Shown piece after piece: positions 10,563 through 23,775 of a stretch of 64,000 bases of DNA. Position numbers and translations under genes: made by a program. Each line of letters opens with the position of its first letter. The first letter of the stretch is position 1. Source of the stretch: Fennellomyces sp. T-0311 (Eukaryota; Mucoromycota; Mucoromycetes; Mucorales; Lichtheimiaceae); assembly GCA_025266875.1 (NCBI GenBank), contig JALLLT010000008.1:1240001-1304000 (forward strand), given 5' to 3'. The notes under the pieces are model-generated. The model was not told the DNA's origin. It made no database searches and was given only the letters and a program-made list of their open reading frames with translations.

Positions 10563-13500
10563 ATGGTCGAGGACAAGCCAAAAAAGGCCCACAACGCCCC
10601 ACAGGCGGGCAAGAAGGCCGACCGCAAAAAAGAACGAAAGGCCGGAAAGCATTCCAATGCTCCCAAGAATGCAAAGGTGCGCTAGGATCCGAGAACGACG
10701 GCAAGACAAACTAATTGATCTTGCTTGTTGTAGGCCTTCACTTTCCAAAGTGCAGGAAAAGCAGAAAAAGCCGCTCGACGAAACCATGATATTGGCGAAA
10801 AGAAACTTCATGTGCCATTGGTCGATCGTACACCACTCGAGGCACCGCCTGTCGTTATCGCTGTCGTTGGACCGCCCGGTGTACGTGTTCCATGGTTAAA
10901 AACTAGGGCGATTGATTAACGAGTTAACGTAGTCCGGCAAATCGACCTTGATCAAGTCACTTGTCAAACGCTATACGAAGCACAACCTTGCCGAGATCAA
11001 GGGTCCTATCACCGTTGTTAGTGGTGAGTTACTTGCTCGGATCGTCGGGTCCCTTTCGTTGTCTCTAATATATCGCTAGGCAAAAAACGACGATTAACGT
11101 TTATCGAATGTGCCAACGACATGAACTCCATGATTGACGTGGCCAAAGTGGCAGATCTCGTTCTCTTACTTATTGATGCCAGCTTTGGTTTTGAAATGGT
11201 ACTGTAGCGCAGGTAGTAGAGGTGGCGACAGAAGAGGCTGACCGATTCGATCTAGGAAACGTTCGAGTTTCTCAACATCCTCCAATCACACGGCTTCCCC
11301 AAAGTCATGGGCGTGCTGACGCATCTAGACAAGTTCCGTAACAACAAGACACTGCGCACGACCAAGAAGCGGCTCAAGCATCGTTTCTGGACGGAAATCT
11401 ATCAGGGCGCCAAGCTCTTCTATCTATCAGGTGTCATCAACGGTCGCTATCCCAACCAGGAAGTTCAGAACCTGTCGCGATTCATCTCGGTGATGAAGTT
11501 CCGTCCATTGGTGTGGCGCAACACACATCCTTACGTGGTTGCTGACCGTGTGGAAGATCTCACGGATCCCGAATTAATCCATCGCAAGCCCAACTGCGAT
11601 CGCACGGTCACTCTCTATGGCTACCTGCGCGGCACCAACCTGAAACCCAACATGCGTATCCATATTCCCGGTGCAGGCGACCACACGTTGGCCGATGTGT
11701 CTGTTCTTCCGGACCCATGCGCCTTGCCCGACAAGGAACGAAAACGGCTCGATGAAAAGCACAAGCTGATCTATGCACCCATGTCGGATGTGGGTGGTGT
11801 GATGTACGATAAGGATGCTGTATATATCAATGTCCCGGGCCACTTCACCAAAAAGTCGGCTCTTGCGCCTTCCGAGCGACAGGAAGGCGAGGAGGAGCAG
11901 GATGAGGCATACGATACACCGGCTGGTCCTGGTGAAAAGATGGTGATGGACCTTCAGGATGCTCAAGATACACTGGCTGCTCAGTTGGCAGAGTCAGAGC
12001 TGCGTATCTTTTCTGGATCAGCTCCCCTACGTGCAGGAGATGTGAACAGCGAGGATGAAGAGGAGCAACGGGGCATCACCGAATCCATCGAGGAAGACGA
12101 CACCGGACGGAAGCGACGACGTGCAGTTTTTGGCAACGAAGATGAAATGGATGATGACGATGATGATGATGAGGAGGATGAAGACGATGATATCATGATG
12201 GAGAGTGGTGACGAAGAAGACGATGACGTCGATGACGAGCATATTCCTCAGCGTGGCAAGGCATTAAGCAAGTTTGATACACGCAACATTCCGCGCAAGG
12301 GTGAAAAGGAAGACAAAGAGGAGCAAGACAATGATCACGAGATTCAGTTTGCAGACAGCGACAGTGAATTTGGAGGCGAAGACGATGACAACGATATGGT
12401 GAACGTGGATGGTCGTCAGGCACACGGCTCGTCGGATGACGAGGAGCTGGCGGGCGAGCTGCGATGGAAGGCCAATCTCAAAGCAAAAGCCAGCGAGATG
12501 TTCTTTGGCAACCGCCGCATCAACTTGATGAGCTTGATCTACGACCGCGACGACTTGACTCCCGAAGCCATCATCAACGGCGAGTACAATAATGACGATG
12601 AGGACGAGGAAAAGGACGAAGAGGAAGAGGAGTTCTTTACTTTGAAGCGGGACAACAGTGGTAAAGTTGCCGAGCCGGTCGACACTGCTCGTGAAAAGGT
12701 TGATGTGGATGATTTGGACGTTTGGGATGAGGAAGAGGTACTATACCAAGCCACGCTTGTATGGCAGACGACTCATGTCTGGTGATTAGATGCTTGACTC
12801 GATCCGCAACCGTTTCATCACGGGCGAGGATGATGATGGAAAGGGTGGCAACGGCGAGGAGGAAGAAGTGTATGGCGATTTTGAAGATCTCGAAACCGGC
12901 GAAGGCGGAGCCGCCGAAGAGGAAGAAGATCAAGCACTTGATCCCATCGAAGCTGAACGACAACGTATTGCCAAGCGCAAAGAAGAGCTGCGCAAAAAGT
13001 TTGATGAAGAATACGAAGGCGACGACGACGAAGGACCGAAGCTTGACTTTTACGAGAAGCGTAAGGCTGAGATTGACAAGCAGCTCAGCGTGAACCGTGC
13101 CGAGTTTGAAGAGGATGATCCTCGCACGCGCGCCATGGTGGAAGGTTATCGACCTGGCAGCTACGTTCGTCTGCTCATCAAGGACATGCCGTGCGAGTTT
13201 ATCCAGAACTTTGACCCCGTCTATCCTGTGCTGATCGGCGGTCTGCTCACGTCCGAAGATCAGTTTGGCGTTGTGCAAGTCCGTCTCAAGCGCCATCGAT
13301 GGCATCACAAGATCTTAAAGACCAACGATCCCCTTATCTTCTCCATGGGTTGGCGACGGTTCCAGAGCATTCCGATTTACTCCTTGAACGACGGTACCCG
13401 GAATCGCATGCTCAAGTACACGCCCGAGCATATGCATTGTCTGGCCACCTTTTATGGTAAGCCTTGTGCCGCTGACCTTTCTATCTGGATTTCTCATGGT

Positions 13501-14561
13501 GTATTGTGTTAGGTCCTGTACACACGCCCAACACTGGCTTCTGCGCAGTGCAGTCGGTTTCGGACAACAAGACGGTAGGTCGACTGGGACATAGTTGAAG
13601 CGCGGAAATAGGCTCATCGCACACTATGTAGTCATCTTTCCGGATTAGTGCAACGGGCGTTGTCGTTGATATCAGTCAGTCTGCAGAGATTGTCAAGAAG
13701 CTCAAGCTTACGGGCACGCCATACAAGATTTACAAGAACACAGCATTCATCAAAGACATGTTTACCTCGGCTCTCGAAGTAGCCAAATTCGAAGGCGCCA
13801 CGATCCGCACAGTATCTGGCATCCGCGGTCAGGTCAAGAAAGCGCTTGGGGTAGGTTACTCAGGTGATAATTAGTTACCATGGTTACTGATCTGCTTCCA
13901 CAGAAACCCGAGGGTCACTACCGTGCCACGTTCGAAGACAAGCTGCTGATGAGTGATATTGTATTTTTGAGAGCATGGTACCCGGTGAAGCCTCGCAAAT
14001 ACTACAACCCCGTCACGTCGCTGTTACTATCGTCCAAGAGCGGATGGCAAGGCATGCGACTCACGGGGCAGGTCCGCCGTGAACAAGAAATGCGAGCACC
14101 ACAAAAGCTGGACTCTGCGTACAAGGTACGTGACACGACTCTTTGTGTGTGAGACATGTGATGTATTCATACAAAAAAAAATATTCTTTTTATAGCCAAT
14201 TGAGCGCAAGACCCGGCGGTTCAACACCCTGAAAATTCCAAAGTCATTGCAAGCTGAGCTTCCGTTCGCCTCCAAACCCAAGATTGCCAAACCTGCGTCC
14301 AAGAAATCGTACCTCGCCAAGCGTGCCGTCATTCTAGAGCCCGAGGAAAAGAAGATCTTCACTCTGATGCAGCAGCTTAATACCATCCGCAACGACAAGG
14401 ACCGAAAGCGAAAGACGAAGGACACCGAGCGGCGTGTGGAAAACCTCAAGAAGAAGGCCAAGCTGGAAAACACGCGCGCAGAAAAGGAAAAGGAGCGGCG
14501 CAAGGACTATTTCCGCAAGGAACAACGCAAGCAATCATCATCATCCAAAGCATCATCATAA
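10563..14561 (+). CDS. BMS1: Ribosome biogenesis GTPase Bms1
   Basis: Nucleolar GTPase of the small-subunit processome that recruits Rcl1 for 18S rRNA maturation. Ten exons: 10563-10676, 10734-10880, 10933-11023, 11080-11198, 11256-12737, 12790-13456, 13513-13574, 13632-13850, 13904-14125, 14196-14561; all junctions keep frame, giving 1162 aa (yeast Bms1 is 1183). A Lys-rich N-terminus precedes the P-loop GPPGSGKST (84-92), split by intron 2. Switch-like blocks [11 protein letters not shown] and [10 protein letters not shown] and the family G4 variant GVLTHLDKF follow. A long Asp/Glu-rich middle (residues ~400-620) is typical of Bms1. The C-terminal AARP2CN/DUF663-type region contains FVTGE-like, KPRKYYNPV and [12 protein letters not shown] blocks. 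The tail is basic coiled coil rich in Lys/Arg/Glu. The model is complete. Confidence 0.97.
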
Positions 14562-14741
14562 TAAACTTACTTTACATCCCTGCAAGAAAAAAAGGGTTCT
14601 TTATGTAATCGTCTGGCAGTACAAAACAGGAATATTGATCTAAATCAGGCACGCCATCGTGCACATGCTACTTCTCAGCCCCTCACACCTGCTTTTTATT
14701 TGGCTTCTTTCTTTCTTCTCCCCCACCTGCCTCCCGCACCG

Positions 14742-16703
14742 ATGTCTCTGCGCGACCGATTTTTCGCTGACCCTTTCAAGGAGGACGAAGGCGACCATCA
14801 TGATGAGAGCAAGCTGAAGCAACCACGGGCCACGCGGAAGGAGCTGTGGTCGTACTACCTTTACTACAACGGCGTACGTAACAGATAGTCTTTTATATAT
14901 ATAAGTATGTATGGCTTTCAGCTGACTTGTTGTCAAGGATAACGGATACACCACCTACAGCTACCTACCCAACATCCTGCAATACCTTGCGTATCGCGGC
15001 GGGTTCAATCCGGCCACGCCCAATGTCCGCGGCTGTGATCTGGAAAACACTCTGGAGGAAGTGTGCAACGTCTCATGGGCTGGGGGACGGTCGATCCCAG
15101 TGTCGTCAATGATGCTTTACGTGCAAGCCATCGCCTTTTCGGTGCAGTTCCTGCTTTTCACGACGTTTGGTAGCTTGGCCGACTATGGCCGATGGAACCG
15201 ATACATCCTGCTTCTGGCCACGGTGATTGGCTGCGCAGCCCAGATCGTACCGATGGCTCTGGTCAACAACGATGGGTCAGCGTGGGGCGCCATGATGGCT
15301 ATTTTTATCATTGGACAAATAGCGTACGGCACATCGCTGGTATTCTATGGAGCGGCTTTTCCCACATTGAGGTAATCCATTCTGCATAGGCAAAAACATT
15401 GCACCCCCTGACCACTTTGGGTCTAGTGACAATTTGCCGGTGGTGAGACAAGCATTTGTAAACCCAAACTTGTCTCGGGATCAAGCGCTGGCTGTCAGCG
15501 AAAAATGGAGAAACCATGTATCAGCCTGGTCGACCACCTTTTCTAATATTGGCTTTCTGGTCATGACGGGTAACCTTGTGCACTTTTTCCTCTGACACAC
15601 ACAAATCTCACGTGCCCCCTAGGTGTGCTATCGGGTGCTTCATTTTACCCGTGGAACAACGGTGATGTGCTGGGAAACGCACCGTTGTACAACTATATCA
15701 GCACCGTCGTTTGTGGTGGCTACTGGGCCCTGAACGCGATACCCTACTTCTTGTTCCAGCCACGCGGCAGAGCAGGCCCTCCTCTTCCTCCCAACACGCA
15801 TTATGTGACGATCGGCTGGACATCTATTTTTGAGGCACTCAGGTATCACACGTGGCCATTTTTGTTATGCATGAAAACATGGCTGAGGTTGCATTTTGCA
15901 CAGAGAAATCCGCAAATTACGGTACCTTTTTTTATACATTCTTGCCTACTTTATGTTTTCCGATGCCATCAACACCACGAATCAAATGATCTCTATTGTG
16001 CAAGGAGAAATCACCAGTTTCTCGGCACAACAGGTCACCATCATGAACCTTGCATCCGCCGTCACTTCCATTATTGGCTGCTTGGGTTTCCTTTGGGTTT
16101 CCAAAACCTTTGGCGTCCGTACCAAGACCAACCTCCTCATCATCCTAACTCTGACAGGCATTGTGTCCGTCTGGGGATGTTTTGGCATCGGCTTGGATAA
16201 CTTTGGCATCAAGGTACGTGTATCCGAAATTAAGGGGCTGTCTCGAGCCTAAGCCTGATCCAAACCACTTAGAAAACATGGGAGCTGTGGGTCTTTTATG
16301 TCTGGTCTGGCTTATTCACGGCACCTGTCTGGGCATGGCAACAAACCATGCTTGCAGAACTGACGCCCAAAGGAAAAGAAAACTTATTTTTCGGCCTGTT
16401 TGGTGTTTGCAACAAGGCTTCATCGTAAGTTTAAAGCTCTGTATATCTATACGCGATCCAAGTACATAATGAGGCCCAAAAAATAGTTGGATAGGACCTG
16501 TTGTGATTGGTGCTATCACGGAACACACTAACAATCTCTGGAACGGTTGGGCATTTATCCTTGGTCTCTTCATCATTTCTATTGTCCTGGTCTCCTTTGT
16601 CAATGTGGATAAGGCAAAAGAGCAAGCAGAGGCGTACCTGCATGAGCATCCTCAGCCAGATTATAAGGATATTGATTCCGAGGACATTGTGAAGTATTCT
16701 TAA
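14742..16703 (+). CDS. Atg22-like MFS vacuolar transporter
   Basis: Multi-pass membrane protein of the Atg22 major-facilitator group; yeast Atg22 exports amino acids from the vacuole during autophagy. Exons 14742-14873, 14938-15371, 15427-15569, 15623-15842, 15904-16213, 16273-16424, 16487-16703 give 535 aa. The family opening is visible (RKELWSYYLYYNG, then YTTYSYLPNILQYLA). About 12 hydrophobic segments follow, starting MMLYVQAIAFSVQFLLF with the loop GSLADYGRWN. Near the end is the Atg22 block FFGLFGVCNKASSWIGP, split by the last intron. The C-terminus is short and cytosolic. Substrate is not shown by the sequence; several Atg22-like paralogues are common in Mucorales, so a vacuolar amino-acid role is inferred. 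Confidence 0.85.
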
Positions 16704-17244
16704 GTAGTGAAGTAACGTATTCCCAAGTTTTGACTTTTTTATGTATTATTTTGTATGAATTCATTATGTACTATTATACCTTCATCGTGGTCGCAGTAAT
16801 ATACGCATGACCTGCTATTATTGAGTGCTATTTATCATTTCAATGTCAATCAATGCAGGCAGAGAGAATAGTAGTTACGACTACGTAAAACTGAATTCTG
16901 TACCCGATCGAGGCACAGCAGGGGCCTGCTGTCGTCTAGTATGGCGGATGACTAACAGGTTGATACATTCGAGTGGGATGAGCCTGCTTTTTTTTTCATC
17001 TCCAATCACAACTTGACTTTCAACAGCATGGTTTGATTCCGCTTCACCAATTTGTGAGTCGATCCTCCCAATTGTCACTCGACTACATGATACGTATCTG
17101 CAATGCAACAAGGAGCTCGAGCGTCAACACATCCAAACAAATCCACCAACACCTAAATTTATCCCGGTAAGGCCAAAAGATGATATTTATACCAGACGGG
17201 CTTTGCTACGTAGCCCGTTTATAGAACATATTTACATTCTAATT
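16704..17244. other. Convergent 3' intergenic region
   Basis: 540 nt between the Atg22-like stop (+) and the decayed LRR gene (-). Short open frames only; nothing recognisable. Confidence 0.4.
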
Positions 17245-18752
17245 TTACCACATCTTGCTTGTTGCATGCAAAAATACATTGTAGCAGCCGTTACGCTCAC
17301 GGATGGAGTCTATTGCATAGCTACTTCCGTTTTGCTTGAAATATGCTGCCGAGTCGCCTTCGCCGCCATTCACTACCAAGCCGTTGATATCCAGATATCT
17401 CAAGCTGCTACAGTGCTCAAAGATCTGCAGCAAAGATACGGCATCAGATTTTACATACGATAAAGTTACGGCCGTGCAACCTCAGTTTCTAAGACGAGAT
17501 AGCTTATACAGTGCAGTCGTTGCAGCCTCGGGAACACAACGCAAGTTGTTGATATATAACGATTCGATCGGTGTTCGACCGAGGCGCTGAAGAGTCTGAC
17601 AAAGTACGTCGTCCGCATACGCATTTTGGTCTAGCTCAATCTCCAAGTGCTTCAGAGAAAGCAAAAGCGACAGCGCGATTAGAAGCGTATCAGGAGTAGG
17701 TCCGATACACGAAAGAGTAATGCTGTTAATCTTTGAGCGATTTGCGGTCAGTTCCTCAAATAACCGTGTAATCGCTTGATCTGTATAGTAAGACAAACCG
17801 ATGTCTTGAAGTTGAATCAGCTCCAGCTGTGGAAAACTGCTCAAAACTACTTGCAAATTGATCTTGGTTGGCCAAGTACCAAGAAGAGTAAGTTCCATCA
17901 GCGATGGGCAGTGGCTGAGCATCGCATCCATAGCACCATCCCCAAACTTGATAGACATGTCGATAAATGTGCGCAGCCTCGGAAACCGCATACGCTCCAA
18001 CGCCGCAGACCAATCCATCACATCGCGCGCATGGATGTCTCGAGAACAAGGTGCTCCAATGTGTCGGCATTGCGCATAAGGTGGTATCCAATCATGGAAG
18101 GTGGCACTTGGGAAGAGTCGCGTCCAATAAAGCCACGCAAACCTGGTGAATCGCGGGCATAATCAAAGCACAGACGGTTGATCACATTGCATCGATACTT
18201 GTGCAGATCTTCGAGGTCGGCTTCGAGGTAGATGAGTTTTGGGCAGCAGGAAAAAAGCTGGTCAAGGTTAATTGTGGCGCGATCATATGCGAGGTACTGT
18301 AAATGGGAACATTTCTTCAAAACGGTTACGAGTGGCTTATGTACATCGATCCGCGAGTATCTGACGAAGAGTCGTGTCAGAAAAAGGTCTTGAGATACGT
18401 CCGGAATGACCACAAAAAGCGGCAAATCAGGATCTTGGTATCGACCGTCGATAAAAATGAATCGGAGAAGGCTTGGGAAAGCTTTCAGCAGCAGGATGAA
18501 GGTCTTGTCGTAGCTGCATCCGTCAAACAGGATTTCGACAGGCGTCTGCGAAGAGACCTTGCTCAATAGCGTCACAAGGTTGTCATCTCGATTGCAATAG
18601 CCCTTTAATTCTGCTGGATCTCTTTCAGTATGGGTTCCAGGCATAACATGTCCGCGATCAGTACAGAAGTAACTGTTTTCCACATCGAATTCGTCTGGTG
18701 CAAGATCAGTGATTCGTGGAGGGTCAATTGGCAAAGTAGTGTTATCGCTCAT
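17245..18752 (-). pseudogene. Decayed leucine-rich-repeat (F-box-family-like) gene
   Basis: Three open blocks on one strand make one LRR-type protein of ~500 aa broken twice. Block 1 (start MSDNTTLP at 18752, stop at 18018) ends LEHLVLETSMRAM. Block 2 continues at once in another frame as MDWSAALERMRFPRLRT and ends KLSRLRN at a TGA (17482-17484). Block 3 continues in that same frame through LLQIFEHCSSLRYLDINGL to 17245. The first break looks like a 2-nt TG duplication near 18012; the second is a single in-frame TGA. Leucine-rich spacing (CPSLMELTLLGTW, SLKHLEIEL) resembles the large F-box/LRR families of Mucorales, but no F-box is visible. Loss of function is inferred; sequencing error at both sites is less likely. 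Confidence 0.65.
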
Positions 18753-19100
18753 GATTATGAAAACAGTAACAGGAGCAAGAGAACAAATTTTTTCCCTTGC
18801 CTTCTCTTTACCCATGTGAAAAAACCCGGGTACATTATTACCCTTCCGGTGCCTCTGGGGAAATTTCAGCGGCTCCTATGGTGCTATGTTAAAGGTGTCG
18901 TCTAAGTTACCATTGTTGTCACCTGCAAAGCTTAATTGCAATGGTCACGTTGACGACTAATATGCCCGCGAACATTTTTTTACTTGATCAATCACTGTTA
19001 CACCAATGAAAAGCGCCTATACACCGAAATGTCCGGCGTTTGGCTGCTTGTCCTTATAAGCTGCTTCTTCCTTTGCTCCGTTAATCCTCCTTGCATAATT

Positions 19101-20153
19101 ATGGACCATCCATACAACCAGATACTTTTATTCGGGGTATGCTTACCGTCATTCACAATTGTGCCCATCAATGAGCTGACCTCCATGTTAAATTTTGACA
19201 GGATTCGATTACTCAGGTACGCGATTGCCATGGCAAGTGATAGCTTGGGTTGAAACTGACGCGCCGCAACCATAGTTCAGCTTTGATCCCGAACTCCAAG
19301 GATTTGGCGCGAGCCTTGCCAACGTAAGCATAGGTTGAATTGATTGCCAAAAGCGAGATATATTGACATGAGTGCAGATTTACCAACGCAAAGTGGACGT
19401 AGTAAACCGTGGATTCTCAGGTAGCACACATTGAAAACGAAACAAAATGGAAAAGCACCCGTTAAAGAAGTATATGGATTAGGCTACAATACGGCATGGG
19501 GTCTTCCTATCCTGCGACAACTTTTGCCGACAATCGAGAAGCAAAAGCAAACACCCGCCAAAGTCCTCCTTGCAACAATCTTTCTTGGCGCCAACGATTC
19601 AGCACTACCTTTTGCATTGCAGCACGTTCCACTGGACAAGTTCAAGGCAAATCTCAATGCAATGATTTCCATGGCAAAGTCGCCTGATTCGCCATCCTAC
19701 AATCCTGAACTTCGCCTGATATTGATTACACCACCACCGTTGAACGAAGTCCAATGGAAAAAGCGTTGCGAGGATCAAGGCGGAGAACTCAATCGCACAT
19801 GGGAGTATTCGCGAGACTATGCACAGGCTGTGCGTGATGTTGCACAGGAACGTGGGGTTGTGGTGGCTGATCTCTGGAAGCGGCTGATGAGTTTTGGCAA
19901 AGATCGATTGGACTTGTATTTATTGGACGGTCTTCATCTGAATGCGAACGGCAACAGGGTAAGTCTTGGACTCTGCGTGGTCAGAAAGTAGACTGATTCC
20001 AGATGATAGGCTGCGTATGAACTGTTGATGGAAACGATTCATCAACATTTCCCTGAGATACATCCGGATAACCTTGATATGGAGCTCCCGGGATTCCGCG
20101 ATCTGCCACAGGATAATTTTGAGGACCTGTTGCAGTTCCCTTTGTTGAAATAA
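19101..20153 (+). CDS. GDSL/SGNH esterase, IAH1-like
   Basis: Serine hydrolase of the isoamyl-acetate-hydrolysing esterase (IAH1) group, which cleaves short acyl esters. Exons 19101-19136, 19202-19216 (15 nt), 19276-19323, 19378-19420, 19483-19958, 20010-20153 give 253 aa; IAH1 proteins are ~240-260. After QILLFG, the block-I sequence GDSIT spans exons 1-2, with nucleophile Ser14. Block II Gly is in NRGFSGYNT, the block-III GAND (83-86) supplies the oxyanion Asn85, and block V DGLHLN gives Asp196 and His199. The IAH1-type TPPPLNE motif is present. The microexon encodes only five residues, including the catalytic serine. There is no signal peptide, so it is likely cytosolic. Confidence 0.9.
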
Positions 20154-20588
20154 AAGCACTCTAGCCGTATCCAGCTGGATTTTGATGTCAGCTGCTGCTC
20201 GTTTGAGGTGAAAAAGTGACATGTTTCCTAATGTAGCAGTTCATGCGAATGGCTTGCAGGATCGCCGAACGACTCGACTTTTGTTAATGACAAACAAACA
20301 TGACACATAGCAGCATGTTTCGAGTATAATTGACAACAGACTGTATTGCAATCTGAACCAATAGCGATATGGCCTGGTTGAAGACTCTATTTAAGCTGAC
20401 ATAACAAACAATCACTCATAATTTTTACCGAGCTTATCACAGATGCACTTGGAATTCCGGAAGCTGTTCCATGGTAACCGTTTATGGGCAGCTAAACAAA
20501 CAAAGCTGTCAATCTGATATCAGGAATCCTCCTAAAAAAAAAGAGCAGACTCTTTTTCTTTCAACTTTACTGGCACTTGAGTATATTG
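20154..20588 (+). promoter_or_regulatory. Intergenic/promoter region of the BAHD gene
   Basis: 435 nt between the esterase stop and the acyltransferase start. A TATA-like CTATTTAAG lies near 20386, about 200 nt from the ATG, and a pyrimidine-rich stretch (20550-20570) precedes the start. No gene is seen. Confidence 0.4.
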
Positions 20589-22054
20589 ATGAATATTAAT
20601 CATCAGCCTCATATTGAGCCTACGTTTCGAACATGGATCAGCCCATCAACCCCAACGATCTGCGAAGACTATGTGCAACTTTCAGACTGGGATGTGGTGA
20701 TGTTCAAATCGTACACGCCGATCCTCCTGTTCTATACGAACCCTGACAAGGCTCCGGACTTTATGAACTCGACGACGCTCATGGATTCACTTGCAGCTGT
20801 TTTGGTCGACTTTTACCCGCTCGCTGGGCGCCTTGTTGATATTGGGCGTGGACGCGATGCGATTGATTGTAACGACGCCGGTGTATTATATCAGGAAGCA
20901 GAGTATCATAGCGATCTGGAAACGTTTCAGAAAGATGGGTACTTGCCTAGCCAGATGGACTACCATCGCATGCTTCCAATCCATTTCTACACCAAGTATC
21001 AAGACCCACTTGTGGCGGTTCAAGTAACGCGATTTACAGACGGAGGAGTTGCTTTGGGGATCATGATACTTCACAAGGTAGCCGACAAGTATTCGGGATG
21101 TCTATTCCTTGACGCATGGGCGAAGCAAGCACGTGGAGTTGAGTACACCAAAGCCATATTCGACCGACGTTTGGTGGCGGTACCCAGAGATGCGATAGTA
21201 ACGGAAGAAGCGCTCGACTATTATCGCGAAGACCATCGCATCATCAATGCAAATGACATGAACACCTCTATTCGCATCGTTCCAGATCAGCCAAAGTACG
21301 CACGCACAGCCCCCAATGGGCCGATGCCTCTCAAGAGCGTTATTCTCGAGTTCCACTCGGATGGATTACATCAATGTAAGCGTGACGCACACACTGTGGA
21401 CATGATCAAAAACAAGATTTGGCTTTCGACCAAAGATGCCCTGTTTGCCATGCTGCTTCGAGCCATTGTGCGATCGCGTGATGTGCCCAATGATCAGCCT
21501 GTGAAGATGGTCATGGGAATCAATGGTCGATCAAAAATGAAAGGATTGGACTTTTATTTCGGAAACTGGATGATGTGGGTAAAGACTACTCTATTTGCTG
21601 CGCAACATGACTAATAGTATGGAACAGAACGCGTTCCATTTCGACGACAAAGGAGGAGGTGAAGGAAACACGGCTGGTGGACACGGCTATTGCGTTTCGC
21701 CAGCAGATGGCATCGCTTCACCCTTCGCTGTTTCATGGGATCAGCAAATTATATACAATTCACGAAGACATGACGATGCATTACTTGTGCTACCAGCCAA
21801 ACTCGAGCACACATTTGACAGCCAGCGACACGTCGACACTGCCATACTGGCGCCTCGACTTTGGGCATGGAAAGCCGGACCGCGTGCGCGGCTACATTAC
21901 AGCGGGAGGTGACGGGTGCCTGGTGCTGTTCGGGCGTAGCGACCAAAGCAAGGGACTGATGTACGACGTGCAGGTGCAAATGGATACGAAGTCGATGCGG
22001 CGGTTTGTCGAGGACGCCGACATTAAGAAGTATACCCGTCGTCTACTATGTTGA
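20589..22054 (+). CDS. BAHD-family acyltransferase
   Basis: Acyl-CoA-dependent O/N-acyltransferase of the plant-type transferase (BAHD) family. Two exons, 20589-21574 and 21628-22054, give 470 aa, a normal length. The catalytic HxxxD is HKVAD (His162-Asp166) after GVALGIMIL. The structural motif DFGWG appears as DFGHG near residue 406. Early blocks LSDWDVV and LVDFYPLAGRL match the family's N-terminal pattern. The donor chosen (GTGGGT) leaves phase 2 and joins to an acceptor ending AACAG, giving FGNWMITRSIS. The alternative donor four bases later breaks the frame. The acyl donor and acceptor cannot be read from sequence. It faces the kinase gene tail-to-tail, 165 nt apart. Confidence 0.85.
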
Positions 22055-22219
22055 TTCTTTTATTATATTATTACGCGCTTATATACGTATGTATGTGTGT
22101 ACATTAAAGTGCATTACAGATGTATACAGAAAGAAGGGTTTATGCATTGTACATATAAAATGCGGGGGGTGGGTGGGTGGCAGAGGGTATATGAGAACGA
22201 TATGGACCGAGACGCATTA

Positions 22220-23775
22220 TCATACGCTCTTATTGGATCCCTTTCCGGGAATGAGGGCAATCGCTTCATCATCAGTAGCCGACGACGGTGCAGGGCTGTA
22301 GCCCTGCCCCCGATACTTGGCGCTGTCGATGTGTTCATTCAGAGCGCCTCCGATCCTTCGCAATAATCGCGATTCACCGTTGCCTTTCACGTCTCCGCGA
22401 TTGATCTCCGCATCGCCACCGATCGTAACGTCGGTGTTGTCATGACGATAATATTGACCCCAGCTTTCCTGTTTGGTACAGTCAAAAGGCAGAAATTTGT
22501 CTTCGAGCAGCTGCCTGGCGCGGTCGGCCTCGCTTTGCTGCTCTGTGTCTGTGAGAGTTGACTTTGATGCGCGTTTCCGTGGTCGAAGCGGCTCTCCGTC
22601 CAGCAGAAGTTCCTCCAGCTCGTGCACGGCGTCGAAATTAGATTCATTTTTCTAAATGACATTTTTACAAGTCAGTTCATCTCCTATTTCTGCGCGCAGA
22701 GCGTGGGACTTACACTGGGTGTGAAAGGAGGGATTGCTTCCTTGCTCTCGAGCTTGGGCCAGTCGATACGATGGAACCATGGATGATCCTTGAACTGCTC
22801 GAAGCCTCCGGGGCCACAGCCAATGCGCTGGAAAGGCGATCTGTCGAGGAGCTGGATTCCAAAAAAAAAGTCAGCCGATGTTTAATTAAAAAGGGTCGCG
22901 TTACGATTACCTTTGTAATCAAGTCTATGCAGTCGTCAGAGACCAGCTCATGGACGTTGTTGGGGAACGTGAGCGGTGCATGGAGGATCTCGTCCACCAG
23001 CTCTTCGTTTGTGTTCCCTCGAAACGGGCGCTAACAGTCAGATCTGATCAGCCTCATCATCTCAAAAAGGAGGATTGACGTTACACGCACCTGGCCAAAA
23101 AGAAGTTCGTATGCTAGAACCCCAAGACTCCACCAATCGACAGAAGTGGCATAGCCCCGCTTGTCCAGGATTTCTGGAGCCATATATGCCAGTGATCCAG
23201 CCTTGGTCCACCGCAGTGGCCGCTTGTCGTTGAACTGTGTGGCAATGTTGAAGTCGCTGAGATGGGCATGCCCATTGGCGTCCAGTAACACGTTGTCGGG
23301 TTTAAGATCACTGCGCCGAAAACTACCATCAGTAATCGTGTTTCACACACATACACATAACCCCACAATTTCATGTTTACCGATGAGCGATGCGCCGGCG
23401 ATGCAGATAGGAAAGGGATAAGGCTATCTCAGCGACATAGAAACGGACCTGCAGCTCGCTCAACGGGCCGTATCGTTCGAGCTGAAAACGTAAATCGCCA
23501 CCGAGCATCAGATCGAGCACCATGAACAAGTGGTCGTCATCCTGGAATGCATAACGGAGATTGACGACGAGCGGATAATCGATACGTTCCAGCAGTCGTC
23601 GCTCGGCAACCATGTTGTTTGCTGCCCGGAGCTCGACGCACCTGCTTTTGTTGATGCACTTTAAAGCGTACTCTTGCAAGGTGCCCTTATGCTGTACTTG
23701 ATGCACCTTGCCAAAGGCGCCTTTGCCGATGACTCGTATCAGGTAAAAGTGGAATAGCTCAACATCTGTGCGCAT
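22220..23775 (-). CDS. AGC-type Ser/Thr kinase, STK32/YANK-like
   Basis: Protein kinase of the YANK/STK32 branch of AGC kinases. Exons 23775-23381, 23310-23091, 23030-22911, 22851-22714, 22651-22220 give 434 aa. Motifs: glycine loop GKGAFGKV (17-24), catalytic Lys39 in EYALKC, HRDLKPDN (131-138), and DFN (151-153) in place of DFG. DFN followed by IAT is characteristic of STK32 kinases. MAPE and the STK32-like DWWSLGVLAYELLFG follow, and after the kinase core an F-x-x-HPWF block. The C-terminal ~130 residues are polar and end SNKSV. It lacks a long N-terminal regulatory domain. No substrate is suggested. Confidence 0.93.

Noticed and set aside
10245..10811. 188-codon minus-strand frame over the start of BMS1
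   Set aside because: Overlaps well-supported BMS1 exons and their leader; no domain.
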